Below are positions 34,955-43,881 of a stretch of DNA of 64,000 bases, piece by piece. How positions within the stretch are numbered: the first letter of the stretch is position 1; each line of letters opens with the position of its first letter. Location: the NCBI GenBank assembly GCA_965225625.1, contig CBDDBH010000018.1:62001-126000 (forward strand), given 5' to 3'. This DNA is from CBDDBH01 sp965225625 (lineage in GTDB: Bacteria; Pseudomonadota; Gammaproteobacteria; JADZEE01). The notes under the pieces were generated by a model. The model saw only the letters and a program-made list of their open reading frames with translations, was not told the origin of the DNA and searched no databases. Made by a program: the position numbers and the translations under genes.

Positions 34955-35533
34955 GTGAGCGCGTTGCCCGCACGCGGCAGTGACGCGGTGAAAACGGCAC
35001 TTATTGAAGCGGCGGCCGAGATGCTCGCCGATGTCGGACCGCGTGCATTGTCGGTGCGGGAAGTCGCGGCCGCCGCCGGCGTGAACCATGGTCAGATCCA
35101 TCACTATTTCGGCGGCAAGCGCGGCCTGTTACGTGCCGCGATGAGCTACCTGGCCGAGCAGCATTTAGCTAACGCGACCCGGCGTGCCCGCGGCGGGCCG
35201 GTGCCCCCGGCGCTGACGCTGGGAGATGACGCGCACTACTGGCGCGCAATCGCCCACAGCGTGTTGGAGGGCGATATGGATCTCGCCCGCGTTGAGATCC
35301 ACGAGGGTATTTCAGTACCACGCCGAGCACTCAAAGCGCTGATACAGCGCGCAGGAACGACCGAAGACGATCTAGATTTCAAAGCCCATTTCGCCGCCGC
35401 CGCCGCGCTACAGTTGGGGTGGGCTGCCTTCGAGGACTTCGTGCTGCTGTTGGCCGATGTGGACGAAGCCGACCATCACGCGCTGCGCAAACGGGTGAAG
35501 CGTCTGGTCAAACAACTCACTGACTTGGAGTAG
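34955..35533 (+). CDS. TetR-family transcriptional regulator
   Basis: 192 residues from GTG 34955. The N-terminal helix-turn-helix is clear: KTALIEAAAEMLADVGPRALSVREVAAAAGVNHGQIHHYFGGKRGLLRAAM (residues about 14-64), with the HHYFGGK turn typical of TetR. The C-terminal ligand-binding helices are of a general type. It precedes the SDR gene by 4 bases and diverges from the VOC dioxygenase, with two palindromes between; repression of both directions is likely, but this is inference. An upstream start in the same frame is not evident. Confidence 0.9.
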   Translation: MSALPARGSDAVKTALIEAAAEMLADVGPRALSVREVAAAAGVNHGQIHHYFGGKRGLLRAAMSYLAEQHLANATRRARGGPVPPALTLGDDAHYWRAIAHSVLEGDMDLARVEIHEGISVPRRALKALIQRAGTTEDDLDFKAHFAAAAALQLGWAAFEDFVLLLADVDEADHHALRKRVKRLVKQLTDLE

Positions 35534-35537
35534 TGCC

Positions 35538-36317
35538 ATGGAACTGGGAATAAAGGGACGTAAAGCAATTGTTTGTGCATCGAGCCGAGGACTCGGTCGC
35601 GCCTGCGCCACTGCACTCGCGCATGAAGGCGTAGACGTTGTCGTCAACGGCCGAAACGAGGATTCACTCGTCGAGACCGCGGAAAGTATCCGCGCACAAA
35701 CCGGTGTTTCGGTAACGCCCATTGTGGCGGATCTGGATGACCCGGCGGACCGCGAACGACTCATTGCCGCTTGCCCTGACGCCGATATCCTGGTGAATAA
35801 CAACGGCGGACCACGGCCGGGCCGCTTTCAGGACTGGGGCCACGCTGAGTGGCTGGCCGCGCTCGAGTCAAATCTACTCGCGCCGGTATTGCTGATCCGC
35901 GCGCTGCTACCGGGCATGCGCGAACGCGGTTTCGGGCGCATCGTGAACATCACTTCCGCCATGGTGAAGTCGCCACGCGGACCTATGGGTCTGTCGACCG
36001 CAGCGCGTGCCGGACTCACCGCCGTTTGTAAGGCGTTGTCTCAGGACGTCGCGCGTCATAACGTGGCGATTAACAACTTGCTACCGGAGCGTATCGATAC
36101 GGATCGCCAGGTACAGATGGCACAGGTCGTTGCCAAGGCGCGTGGCATAACCTATGAAGAAGCGCGTGCCGAACAGGTAGCCGGCATCGCCGCCGGACGG
36201 CTGGGCACACCGGCGGAATTCGCCGCGGCGTGTGCGTTTATGTGCAGCGCGCAGGCCGGCTTCATCTCCGGTCAGAACCTGCAACTCGACGGCGGCTCGT
36301 ACCCGGGACTTATCTGA
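35538..36317 (+). CDS. short-chain dehydrogenase/reductase, atypical active site
   Basis: 259 residues. The NAD(P) loop CASSRGLGRACA (about 13-24) and NNNGGPRPG (about 87-95) are present, and NITSAMVKSP carries the catalytic Ser. The Tyr-x-x-x-Lys pair is absent: the aligned segment is MGLSTAARAGL, with Leu for Tyr and Ala for Lys. The C-terminal FISGQNLQLDGGSYPG is standard. FabG-like proteins with this substitution form a recognisable group, and their reaction is not settled. ATG 35538 follows TetR by 4 bases with GGAG upstream, so the two are co-transcribed. Confidence 0.88.
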   Translation: MELGIKGRKAIVCASSRGLGRACATALAHEGVDVVVNGRNEDSLVETAESIRAQTGVSVTPIVADLDDPADRERLIAACPDADILVNNNGGPRPGRFQDWGHAEWLAALESNLLAPVLLIRALLPGMRERGFGRIVNITSAMVKSPRGPMGLSTAARAGLTAVCKALSQDVARHNVAINNLLPERIDTDRQVQMAQVVAKARGITYEEARAEQVAGIAAGRLGTPAEFAAACAFMCSAQAGFISGQNLQLDGGSYPGLI

Positions 36318-36338
36318 CGCGGGCTAGCCAGCAAAAAA

Positions 36339-37925
36339 TCATTTCAGCGTGAATCCTTCGTAACCACGTTCAACGACCTCGGTGCATTTCTGCACGTACG
36401 GAAGGACACCGAAATACGGCATGAACACGCGCGGTTTGCCGGGAATATTGGCGCCTAGATACCAGGAATTACCGGTGTACAGTACCGTCGGCTTGGCCAC
36501 TTCCGTCACATGCTCTACCCACGCGTCTTCGGCCTCGGCAGTCGGCTCAATCGTGCTGAGACCCTGTTCTCGCAGGTAGGCAATACAATCACCGATCCAA
36601 TTTACGTGTTGTTCGATCGTGTGCGTCATTACCGAGAGCACGGACGGACTCCCTGGTCCTGAGATCGTAAAGAGATTTGGGAAACCAGCTGTGCCGATCC
36701 CGAGATAGGTGCGCGGACCCGCAGCCCACTTTTCCTTCAAAGCACGCCCGCCGATGCCGCGAATATCAATCTTGTTCAAAGTACCCGTCATCGCATCGAA
36801 GCCAGTCGCGAAAACGATGACGTCCACGTCATAGCGGTTAGCGCCCACGACCAAGCCGTTTGCGGTGATCTGCGCAATAGGCGTCGAGCTGATATCAACA
36901 AGTGTGACGTTGTCGCGGTTAAAGGTTTCGTAATAGCCGCTGTCTACGCACAAACGCTTACAGCCGAAGGGATTCTTCGGTGTCAGTAGTTCTGCTACGG
37001 CTGGATCCTTTACCGTTTCCCGGATCTTGCGTTTTACGAACTCCGCCGCTGTTTTGTTGGCCTCAGGATTGAACAGCAGATCTGCGAACGAGGCCATGAA
37101 CGGCAGCCCGCCCGCCTCCCATCGCTGCTGATATTCTCTAGCAAGCACCTCCGGCGTCGCATCCGCGGCACATCGATCATGCAGGCGCATGTTCGCGCCC
37201 AACAGGCTCTGGTGGTTTTGTTCTCTGAAGCTGTCGTAGTTGGCTTTGAACTCCTGCTGCGCTGCGCGATCCCACTTAAAGTTATGTGCCGGCACCGAAT
37301 AATTCGCGGTGCGCTGAAAAACGGTCAAATGCTCCGCTTGTTCGGCGATAACAGGAATAGACTGTATCCCTGATGAGCCAGTACCGATGACGGCAACCCG
37401 TTTGCCGGCGAAAGTGATCGGTTCATGCGGCCAGTTTCCGGTGTCATAGGTCTCGCCGGAAAACGAATCGATGCCTTTGATGTCCGGTCGGTTAAACGAC
37501 GACAGACAACCGGTGCCCATAATGCAGTACTTTGCAGATACTTCGCCCTCCGGGACACGCACAATCCATCGCTCGGTTTGCTCATTAAAATGAGCTGCCG
37601 TTAACCGCGTGTTGAGCTGGATGTCGTCTCGTAATCCGAAACGATCGGCTACATGCTCTATATACGCCAGTATTTCCGCTTGTTTGGCATAGCGATCGCT
37701 CCACTCCCATTCCTGCTGTAGCTCGGGCGAGAATTCGAACGAGTATTCCATGCTCTCGACGTCGCAACGCGCACCCGGATACCGGTTCCAATACCAGGTG
37801 CCGCCGATCCCAGCGCCGGCTTCGTACACCCGCGCGCTCAGCCCCAGTTCACGTACGCGGTGCAACATGTAAAGACCGGCGAAGCCGGCGCCGACGATTA
37901 CGGCGTCACATTCGGTTTGTTTCAC
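36339..37925 (-). CDS. Baeyer-Villiger-type flavin monooxygenase
   Basis: 528 residues. FAD-binding GxGxxG is GAGFAGLYM (12-20), with the GIGGTWYWNRYPGARCDVES signature (about 40-59) and the second, NADPH-binding GTGSSGIQ (about 181). The BVMO fingerprint FxGxxxHxxxWP is present as FSGETYDTGNWP (about 155-166), with Asp in place of His. Late motifs FATGFDAMTG and GPGSPSVL also fit cyclohexanone-type enzymes. These enzymes insert oxygen beside a ketone to form esters or lactones. GTG 37925 overlaps the stop of a 23-residue hydantoinase stub (GTGA); an internal ATG is not an obvious alternative. The His-to-Asp change could affect catalysis. Confidence 0.9.
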   Translation of the reverse strand: MKQTECDAVIVGAGFAGLYMLHRVRELGLSARVYEAGAGIGGTWYWNRYPGARCDVESMEYSFEFSPELQQEWEWSDRYAKQAEILAYIEHVADRFGLRDDIQLNTRLTAAHFNEQTERWIVRVPEGEVSAKYCIMGTGCLSSFNRPDIKGIDSFSGETYDTGNWPHEPITFAGKRVAVIGTGSSGIQSIPVIAEQAEHLTVFQRTANYSVPAHNFKWDRAAQQEFKANYDSFREQNHQSLLGANMRLHDRCAADATPEVLAREYQQRWEAGGLPFMASFADLLFNPEANKTAAEFVKRKIRETVKDPAVAELLTPKNPFGCKRLCVDSGYYETFNRDNVTLVDISSTPIAQITANGLVVGANRYDVDVIVFATGFDAMTGTLNKIDIRGIGGRALKEKWAAGPRTYLGIGTAGFPNLFTISGPGSPSVLSVMTHTIEQHVNWIGDCIAYLREQGLSTIEPTAEAEDAWVEHVTEVAKPTVLYTGNSWYLGANIPGKPRVFMPYFGVLPYVQKCTEVVERGYEGFTLK

Positions 37926-37993
37926 GAGTGGTGGCCGCGAACTACGAAATCGGTGAACGTGCCACCGACATCAATTCCAATTTCATAACTCAT
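37922..37993 (-). pseudogene. hyuA: hydantoinase/oxoprolinase subunit A, 23-residue N-terminal stub
   Basis: ATG 37993 encodes MSYEIGIDVGGTFTDFVVRG, the phosphate-1 loop that begins hydantoinase A/oxoprolinase proteins (normally about 650-700 residues), and stops after 23 codons. The stop overlaps the BVMO start codon, so the stub now acts like a leader peptide. A deletion fusing the 5' end of hyuA to the front of the BVMO gene would explain this. Confidence 0.6.
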
Positions 37994-38146
37994 TACGACA
38001 AGCCCCTGAATAATTAGTCAAATCAATTTGTGTACATACTAATTTATTAGCAACGCCTGGTTGCGGAGTTTTTGTTTTCTATTAATTTTGCGACACGTAT
38101 ATTACGATTATCGAGCAAAAGATCGAGGACGTACTGGCCACTATCA

Positions 38147-39019
38147 ATGTCTACTAACGCGGTATACAAGGGATTCGACCACTCGGCACTGGAGCGTGAG
38201 TACAGCGCGCGGGGTACCGTGCCCGTAACGGTATTCGAAGCCGCGGTTGCACGCTACGCCGAACTAAGCGCCCTTAGTCGTAAGGAGCTCGATTGCCGAC
38301 TCGACGTTTCATACGGTCCCACTGGCGAACAAGTGCTCGACATCTTCCCGGCCGGCGCCGGTGCACCGCTACTTGTTTTCATCCACGGTGGCTATTGGCG
38401 GGCGATGAGCCACAAGGAATCGAGTTTCATGGCGCAAAGCCTTACTGCCGCCGGTGCGGCCGTCGCAGCCGTGAACTACGCCCTCGCGCCGGCGGTGAGC
38501 CTCGATGAAATAGTACGTCAGTGTCGCGCGGCGCTGGCCTGGTGTTACTCCAATGCGCATAAGTTCGGCGTGGATCCCGAACGCCTGTATCTGTGTGGGA
38601 ATTCCGCCGGTGGCCACCTGGTAGGGATGCTGATTGCCGACGGCTGGCACGACGCGTTTAGCGTGCCCGAGAACTGCGTTAAAGGCGCCTGCGCACTCAG
38701 CGGTTTGTACGATCTTGAACCGATCCAGATGGCCGAGCCGAATACCTGGCTGCACCTGGATGACGCGGCGGTCCATCGTAACAGTCCGCTACGTCACATA
38801 CCCAAAACAACAGGCTGCCCGCTGATCGTCTCCTATGGCGGCAACGAAACGAGCGAGTTCAAGCGCCAGACATTGGATTTTAGGCAGGCCTGGCGGCAGG
38901 CCGGGTTTGATTGCGAACACGTGGCCATGGAGCATGCCAACCACTTCGATATCGTCCTGGACCTGTGTGATCCTAACGGTCGGCTGACGCGGCCCTTGCT
39001 TGAGCTGATGAACCCCTAG
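38147..39019 (+). CDS. alpha/beta hydrolase (HSL/arylformamidase-like)
   Basis: 290 residues from ATG 38147; an earlier start at 38072 would add 25 residues that do not look like the family. The oxyanion-hole motif is FIHGGYWR (about 88-95), the nucleophile elbow GNSAGGHL (about 157-164, Ser) and the catalytic His lies in MEHANHFDIVLDL near the C-terminus. This combination is seen in the kynurenine formamidase-like and carboxylesterase branch of the hormone-sensitive-lipase group. It would hydrolyse an ester or formamide; an ester made by the nearby Baeyer-Villiger enzyme is a possible substrate by context. The ribosome site is weak. Confidence 0.88.
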   Translation: MSTNAVYKGFDHSALEREYSARGTVPVTVFEAAVARYAELSALSRKELDCRLDVSYGPTGEQVLDIFPAGAGAPLLVFIHGGYWRAMSHKESSFMAQSLTAAGAAVAAVNYALAPAVSLDEIVRQCRAALAWCYSNAHKFGVDPERLYLCGNSAGGHLVGMLIADGWHDAFSVPENCVKGACALSGLYDLEPIQMAEPNTWLHLDDAAVHRNSPLRHIPKTTGCPLIVSYGGNETSEFKRQTLDFRQAWRQAGFDCEHVAMEHANHFDIVLDLCDPNGRLTRPLLELMNP

Positions 39020-39086
39020 TCGGATCTTCAAATCAAGCAATTCGTTACCCCAAAATGGCAAGCGTTCTAGTCCTCGGCGGCAACGG

Positions 39087-40673
39087 CTAGGAATTTTCCG
39101 CAGTTCCCCACGCACCGGCCAACGCTGTTGCCAGGCGGGCCGCTGAATCATTGACATCGGTTGTCGGCCAACCCTGGATTGCCCGCTCAAGGGTCAATTC
39201 GGGAGTAATGCCGCGGATTTCGCGAATTTGTTCAGCAGCGGCTTCCGAGTTACCACGCATAAAGCTTACCGCGGCGAGCAGCGTTCTCGTCGGGATGAAC
39301 GACGGGAAGCGCTCAAGGCCACTCAACAACTCTTGCGTTGCAGTGTCGGTGTCGTCCCTGAAGTAGGCGATTAACGCCCGTGGATAGTAATAAGGTTCGT
39401 GGGGATTAACGGCCTTAGCCCGATCCAAGTAATCTTGAGCGAAATCGCAACGTCCAAAAAGCGTCAAGCACAGCGATAATCTTTCCAAAGCTCGGACGCC
39501 GGCGGGATCAAGCGAAACAGCCCGCTGCCCATCCGTGATTCCAGCCTCGTGGTCCCCTCGCCAGAAGCGTATGAATCCATGCGCCGAGTGCGCCTCTGAC
39601 AGTTCCGGATCAAGTTCCATAGCTCGCGCGGCCTCGCCTTGTGCGCGTTCCAGAGTGTTTTCATCGCTCCAGCCGCAGAGCCAGGCGTACCAGCGGTTCG
39701 AGGCCATTTTTGCATAGGCGAGTCCGTAAGCGGCATCGAACTCCGTTGCTTTTTGGTAAAGCGCATAGGCCTTGTCGATCTCCGCCCTCGACCAACTCAT
39801 CGCACTACCGCGAAGCACGTTATCGTAGGCGAGAAGCTCCTGGGTAGCGCGCGAAGACAAACGCAATCGATCCGGGGCCTGCAATGCGATGGACAAGGCA
39901 CTGACAATTCTGGCAATAACTTCGTCTTGCACAGCAAAGATGTCAGTAAGCTCTCGGTCGAATCGCTCTGCCCAGAGGTGACTGCCATCAGCACATGAAA
40001 CCAATTGAGCATTTATCCGCAAACGCTTATCGACCTTACGCACACTGCCTTCGAGTACGTGTGTTATACCTAACTCGCGACCAATAACGTCAACAGAGAT
40101 GTTACGTCCCTTATAGGAGAACGCTGAATTTCGAGCGATCACCTTTAGCCCAGCAATCTTCGATAAATCGGTTATCAGATCGTCCGTAATGCCATCGGCA
40201 AAATAGTCCTGCGCTCGATCTTCACCGAAGTTCACAAAGGGAAGCACGGCAAGCGAGTGCTGCACAGCATTGGACGATCCCGATTGTGCATTCGCTACCG
40301 GCTGCATTTCATCCGGCACAAACATATCGATGGCGTATTTACCTTTCGGCAGCCGGAATACCACCTTCTCCGTGGGATGAAGATCGTAATATTCACGCAG
40401 CTTGGAACGTAACCGAGCCACCTCCACACGGACTATCGAATCTACCGTGGGATCGAAATCCTCCGGCCTATCGAATACTTCCAGGCCAATCGCATATTGG
40501 CTGAGACGCGAGGCTCTGTCCGCGATCGATTCTTCGACCAGATACGTCAGCAGACGACTCTGGCGGCGTGCTTGAGCAAAAACAGCGCTGGCAAGTATGC
40601 GCTCCAGTGCCGCGCTCGACAGGGCCGTGTTAACGGCCCTGGAGCTTTGATCGTTTTCGCGGCTTGCATTCAA
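39087..40673 (-). CDS. winged-helix regulator with TolB-like and TPR domains (CadC-type)
   Basis: 528 residues. Residues about 20-115 resemble a winged-helix/Trans_reg_C-like region (ERILASAVFAQARRQSRLLTYLVEES, then DSIVRVEVARLRSKLREYY, then KYAIDMFVP). Residues about 138-265 match the TolB-like/FlgO segment common in such proteins (SLAVLPFVNFGEDRAQDYFADGITDDLITDLSK, HVLEGSVRKVDKRLRINAQLV). The last 240 residues are tetratricopeptide repeats (for instance ARAMELDPELSEAHSAHGFIRFWRGDH). No transmembrane helix is evident, so it should be cytosolic. The target is unknown; the divergent NmrA-type gene 214 bases away is a candidate. Confidence 0.85.
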   Translation of the reverse strand: MNASRENDQSSRAVNTALSSAALERILASAVFAQARRQSRLLTYLVEESIADRASRLSQYAIGLEVFDRPEDFDPTVDSIVRVEVARLRSKLREYYDLHPTEKVVFRLPKGKYAIDMFVPDEMQPVANAQSGSSNAVQHSLAVLPFVNFGEDRAQDYFADGITDDLITDLSKIAGLKVIARNSAFSYKGRNISVDVIGRELGITHVLEGSVRKVDKRLRINAQLVSCADGSHLWAERFDRELTDIFAVQDEVIARIVSALSIALQAPDRLRLSSRATQELLAYDNVLRGSAMSWSRAEIDKAYALYQKATEFDAAYGLAYAKMASNRWYAWLCGWSDENTLERAQGEAARAMELDPELSEAHSAHGFIRFWRGDHEAGITDGQRAVSLDPAGVRALERLSLCLTLFGRCDFAQDYLDRAKAVNPHEPYYYPRALIAYFRDDTDTATQELLSGLERFPSFIPTRTLLAAVSFMRGNSEAAAEQIREIRGITPELTLERAIQGWPTTDVNDSAARLATALAGAWGTAENS

Positions 40674-40886
40674 CTGCTAATCCTCTGACAGAGCGGTTAC
40701 GCCCTATTGTAGCGTCGCGTTACGTACCGTTTGTTACTACCTGCTGCGATCCCAATCAGCTTTACTTTGTCCCGACAACTTCATGTGCCAAATACGCGCA
40801 GGCAAGCGCCCATAGACGACACGCGAAGTTAATTTAACTGACTGAAATTTATAGCCTTATAAACTCAACACAGAAAGGAGAGGACC

Positions 40887-41783
40887 ATGGGAAACCCCAT
40901 CATTCTAGTAACCGGCGCAAGCGGTAAAACCGGCACCCCGACGGTCGAACAACTCATCGAACGCGGCCACACGGTACGCGCGTTGGTGCGCCAGATCGAT
41001 GCGCGCTCAAACCGATTAGCAGAACTGGGGGCCGAGGTAGTCGTCGGCGACTTTCTGGATCTGCAATCCCTGCGCGACGCAGTAAGGGGCGTGCAGTCAG
41101 TGTGCTTTTGCTATCCACCGGCAGACCGGCTGGTCGAGGCGACGAGCAACATCGCCATTGCGGCTAGAGACGAAGGTATAAAAGGACTCGTCAATATGTC
41201 CCAGATAACGGCGCGAGAAGTTGCCGAAAGTCACCTGGCATTTCAACATTGGCAGTCCGAACAGGTGTTGGATTGGGCAGACATTGGAGCGTCGCACATT
41301 CGTCCGACATTCTTTGCCGAAGATCTTCATCTTTTCACTGGTGCCAGCATTGCTGCCGAAGGGAAAATATATCTTCCGTTCGGCGCGGAAAAGCATGCGC
41401 CAGTAACCGCCGAAGATATTGCCAGAGTGGTGGTAGGCATACTCGAGGATCCAGCGCAGCACGTTGGTAAGCGCTACGTCGTTACCGGCCCTCAGAACCT
41501 GACCATCACCGAAATGGCCGAAGTGCTTACACAAGAACTCGGCCGCGTTATCGAATACGTCGACTTACCTGTTGATCATTGGCGCGGAGCGCTCATCGAA
41601 CAAGTGAGCTTCCCCGCATTCCTGGCGGATCATCTAGCCGCCGTTGCGAAGGATCACCAAAACGGTGTTTTCAGCGCCGTAACCGACGTCGTCGAACGCA
41701 TTGGCGGCCAGCCTGCGACGCCACTGAGGGAATTCGTGCAAAGGAATCGGCAGGAATTCTCGGCGCATTCAAAGGCTGCCTGA
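40887..41783 (+). CDS. NmrA-family NAD(P)-binding protein
   Basis: 298 residues; AAAGGAGAGGACC before ATG 40887 is a strong start. The Rossmann loop is VTGASGKTGTPTVEQLIERGHTVRALVR (8-35), followed by AELGAEVVVGDFLD and the NmrA/HSCARG-type middle region. No SDR Tyr-x-x-x-Lys is seen. Members include redox sensors and quinone or azo reductases. RPTFFAEDL is the family's substrate-pocket segment. It is followed by a small secreted YHS-like protein 66 bases downstream, probably in the same transcript. Confidence 0.9.
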   Translation: MGNPIILVTGASGKTGTPTVEQLIERGHTVRALVRQIDARSNRLAELGAEVVVGDFLDLQSLRDAVRGVQSVCFCYPPADRLVEATSNIAIAARDEGIKGLVNMSQITAREVAESHLAFQHWQSEQVLDWADIGASHIRPTFFAEDLHLFTGASIAAEGKIYLPFGAEKHAPVTAEDIARVVVGILEDPAQHVGKRYVVTGPQNLTITEMAEVLTQELGRVIEYVDLPVDHWRGALIEQVSFPAFLADHLAAVAKDHQNGVFSAVTDVVERIGGQPATPLREFVQRNRQEFSAHSKAA

Positions 41784-41849
41784 CCGACTCTTCAAACTCA
41801 AAAGGAAGTTGCAATCAACGATTCTATTAACCCACTAAGAGGACTTATC

Positions 41850-42128
41850 ATGAACAAGACTATCGCCATTACATTACTTACGACGAGCCTACTCGCAGGG
41901 ACAGCGGGCACTTTCGCCGGCGAACCGGCCGGCCGCTCTCTAATTGAATCCCACCTGAGTATCATTCCGGACGGTTACGATTTGGTCGAGGCCACCGGAT
42001 CGGGAAAACGGGTTCGCGGAAAGCTCAGATACAACCACACCCACGAAGGCAAGATTTATATCTTCGCCAACCGTACGAACCGTGACTTGTTCGTTTTTGA
42101 CCCGGACCGTTACTTACCAACGCCGTAA
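41850..42128 (+). CDS. secreted YHS-domain-like small protein
   Basis: 92 residues; ACTAAGAGGA lies just before ATG 41850. A Sec signal peptide (about 1-23, cleavage near TFAGE) is followed by a short domain whose end, GKIYIFANRTNRDLFVFDPDRYLP, matches the YHS pattern (metal-binding domains with GKTYYF..S..HRELF..NPEKYLP). The usual Cys and His ligands are replaced by Asn and Thr, so metal binding is doubtful. Exported to the periplasm. A hairpin follows the gene. Confidence 0.75.
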   Translation: MNKTIAITLLTTSLLAGTAGTFAGEPAGRSLIESHLSIIPDGYDLVEATGSGKRVRGKLRYNHTHEGKIYIFANRTNRDLFVFDPDRYLPTP

Positions 42129-42146
42129 ATATGGCCAGCATCTCTT

Positions 42147-42175
42147 CGACACCAGACAGGGAACGTCTGGTGTCG
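42147..42175 (+). terminator. hairpin after YHS-like gene
   Basis: CGACACCAGAC (42147-42157) and GTCTGGTGTCG (42165-42175) form a perfect 11 bp stem with a 7-base loop, 19 bases after the stop. There is no T-run, so termination may be bidirectional or factor-assisted. Confidence 0.55.
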
Positions 42176-42269
42176 GGGGATTTCAATCGCTGTGAAGGAT
42201 CCGCTATCTCGTTCGTACCCAGTTACGATGAGATTTGTTGACTAATTTGGCAGATCGCTTTGCCGACCT

Positions 42270-43817
42270 TTAGTAACCCCAAAGCATTTTCCGATATTCG
42301 GCGAACGGCTTGAGATCGAGGTAATCCCAATCCATGTTCCGCTCTTTGTAATGACACGGCCATACGGGGACCCATCAAACTACCCGGGTGGATATATTCA
42401 TAACAGAGGTCTCGGCATTGCCACCAACGCCTAAAGGATGCTCATCGTCGAACGGTTCCATATGCGTGCAAAACGTACCGCTGAATAACTCCTTTCGTGA
42501 CGTCTGCGCCGGTGCACCAGTCTCATCAGGTCCGTAGCGCTGACCTTGTTCATCATAGCCATAGTGGGCAGCCGCCAAAATCCTCCATGATCATTTCTCG
42601 ATCAATTTCTCCGTAGCTATTGCGGAGCATCCACATGCCTGACCAAAATCGATCATAGCTCGCAATCGTGCTGTCTTTGCTCTCCGGCTCGTACCTCGCC
42701 ATCGGCACATCAGCATAGAACGTATTGTGCTCGTCAAAGCTCCCGCTTTCGCACTTGAAATGGTTAGTGGACACAATATAGTCACTGCCCTTTTCGCCAC
42801 AGTCGCCCGGCTTGCGAATGGCATAGTGTCGGGCGTTTTGTTCTACACAGTAAGCCTCATTCTCATCCGCAAAGACAATGTTCGCACCCCGTGCCCGTAG
42901 TACCGTCTTTCTGTCCGTCAGCTGCCGGTAACGCTCGGTCCCAACCGTAACCTTTTCGGCAGCTTCACGGGCGGATCCTGAGAAAATCACGCCATAAACG
43001 GCGAGTACGAAATCCCGGATACCGGGCGCGGTGGTCTCATCGGCTTCCGCCCAATTTTGCGCCGAATAGGAGCAACCCGAAGTAAGGCAACACACGCCGC
43101 GGTCATTCAACACACCGCCACCGAGCCCCCCCAAATTCCCGGCCGTTGCGTGGCCCCAGAATACCTGCGCCTTCGGATCTTTAGGCACAGCCACATAGGC
43201 GACCTGCCTGTTGAAAAACCCCTCGCTTCCCTCAGGGGTCAGATGACCTGCCTGAACCGCGCGAGTTGCATACGTTTCGCCAGTTTTGGTCGCATTACCT
43301 TTGACCCAGAAAGCATTGCAATCATGGCCTTCGACAGCGGCATAAACGCGGTCTTCTGCGACGCCTGGGCGATCGCCGTCGAAATCCCAGTTTGGATGTA
43401 ACGGCGTGTCGTTGAAGTTCAGTGCCGCAATCTTAAGTACATGCGAGGACCGCTGCGTGGCCACGCATTTGTCTAACTGCTTCGCTGCCCCGGCTGCGAT
43501 ACCTTCAAAAAACTCCACAAGTTCCGGACTCAAAAAGGACAGCTCCTTCAAAGAGCGCTGCATGTACGCCAAAAAATAGTCAGCGCGTTCTTCTGTGTTT
43601 CTTCCTACTTGCCATTGGCGCTCAAACAGCCCACTGCCCACCACGTCGACGTTCCATAACATATCGAAGTTACGGGCAATATCTTTTCCACATCGCTGTC
43701 CATATTGGACGCCCATCTCCTGCCAGGATCCTTGCAGGATTCCAATCCATATACATCGGCAATCGGCACCTCGGATTTGAGTCTGAACCGCTCGGGTGCT
43801 GATTGATTGACCGTCAT
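42270..43817 (-). pseudogene. C45 (acyl-CoA:6-APA acyltransferase-like) Ntn-hydrolase, decayed
   Basis: The main frame carries LQGSWQEMGVQYGQ, HDCNAFWVKGNATKTGETYATR (the Cys that would become the N-terminal nucleophile), FWGHATAGNLGGLGGGVLNDRGV and IVFADENEAYCVEQNARHYA, as in C45 autoproteolytic acyltransferases. The N-terminus (MTVNQSAPERFRLKSEVP, ATG 43817) is in another frame that joins near 43740. Near the 3' end an A run at 42577-42580 shifts the frame; taking one base out leads to AAAHYGYDEQG, THMEPFDDEHPLG and TRVV, then an in-frame TGA at 42375-42377, after which WVPVWPCHYKERNMDWDYLD continues to TAA 42270. Three lesions make it a pseudogene. C45 enzymes cleave or transfer acyl amides. 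Confidence 0.7.
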
Positions 43818-43881
43818 CGACCTGCTCCTCCAGGCGAAACAACACGCAGACCTTTAAGCTAGAAACTATTTGGCGCTGTTT

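Noticed and set aside
42375..42377. TGA in the C45-type gene as a second selenocysteine codon
   Set aside because: No redox motif around it, two frameshifts in the same gene and no family with Sec at this place; a mutation is the simpler reading.
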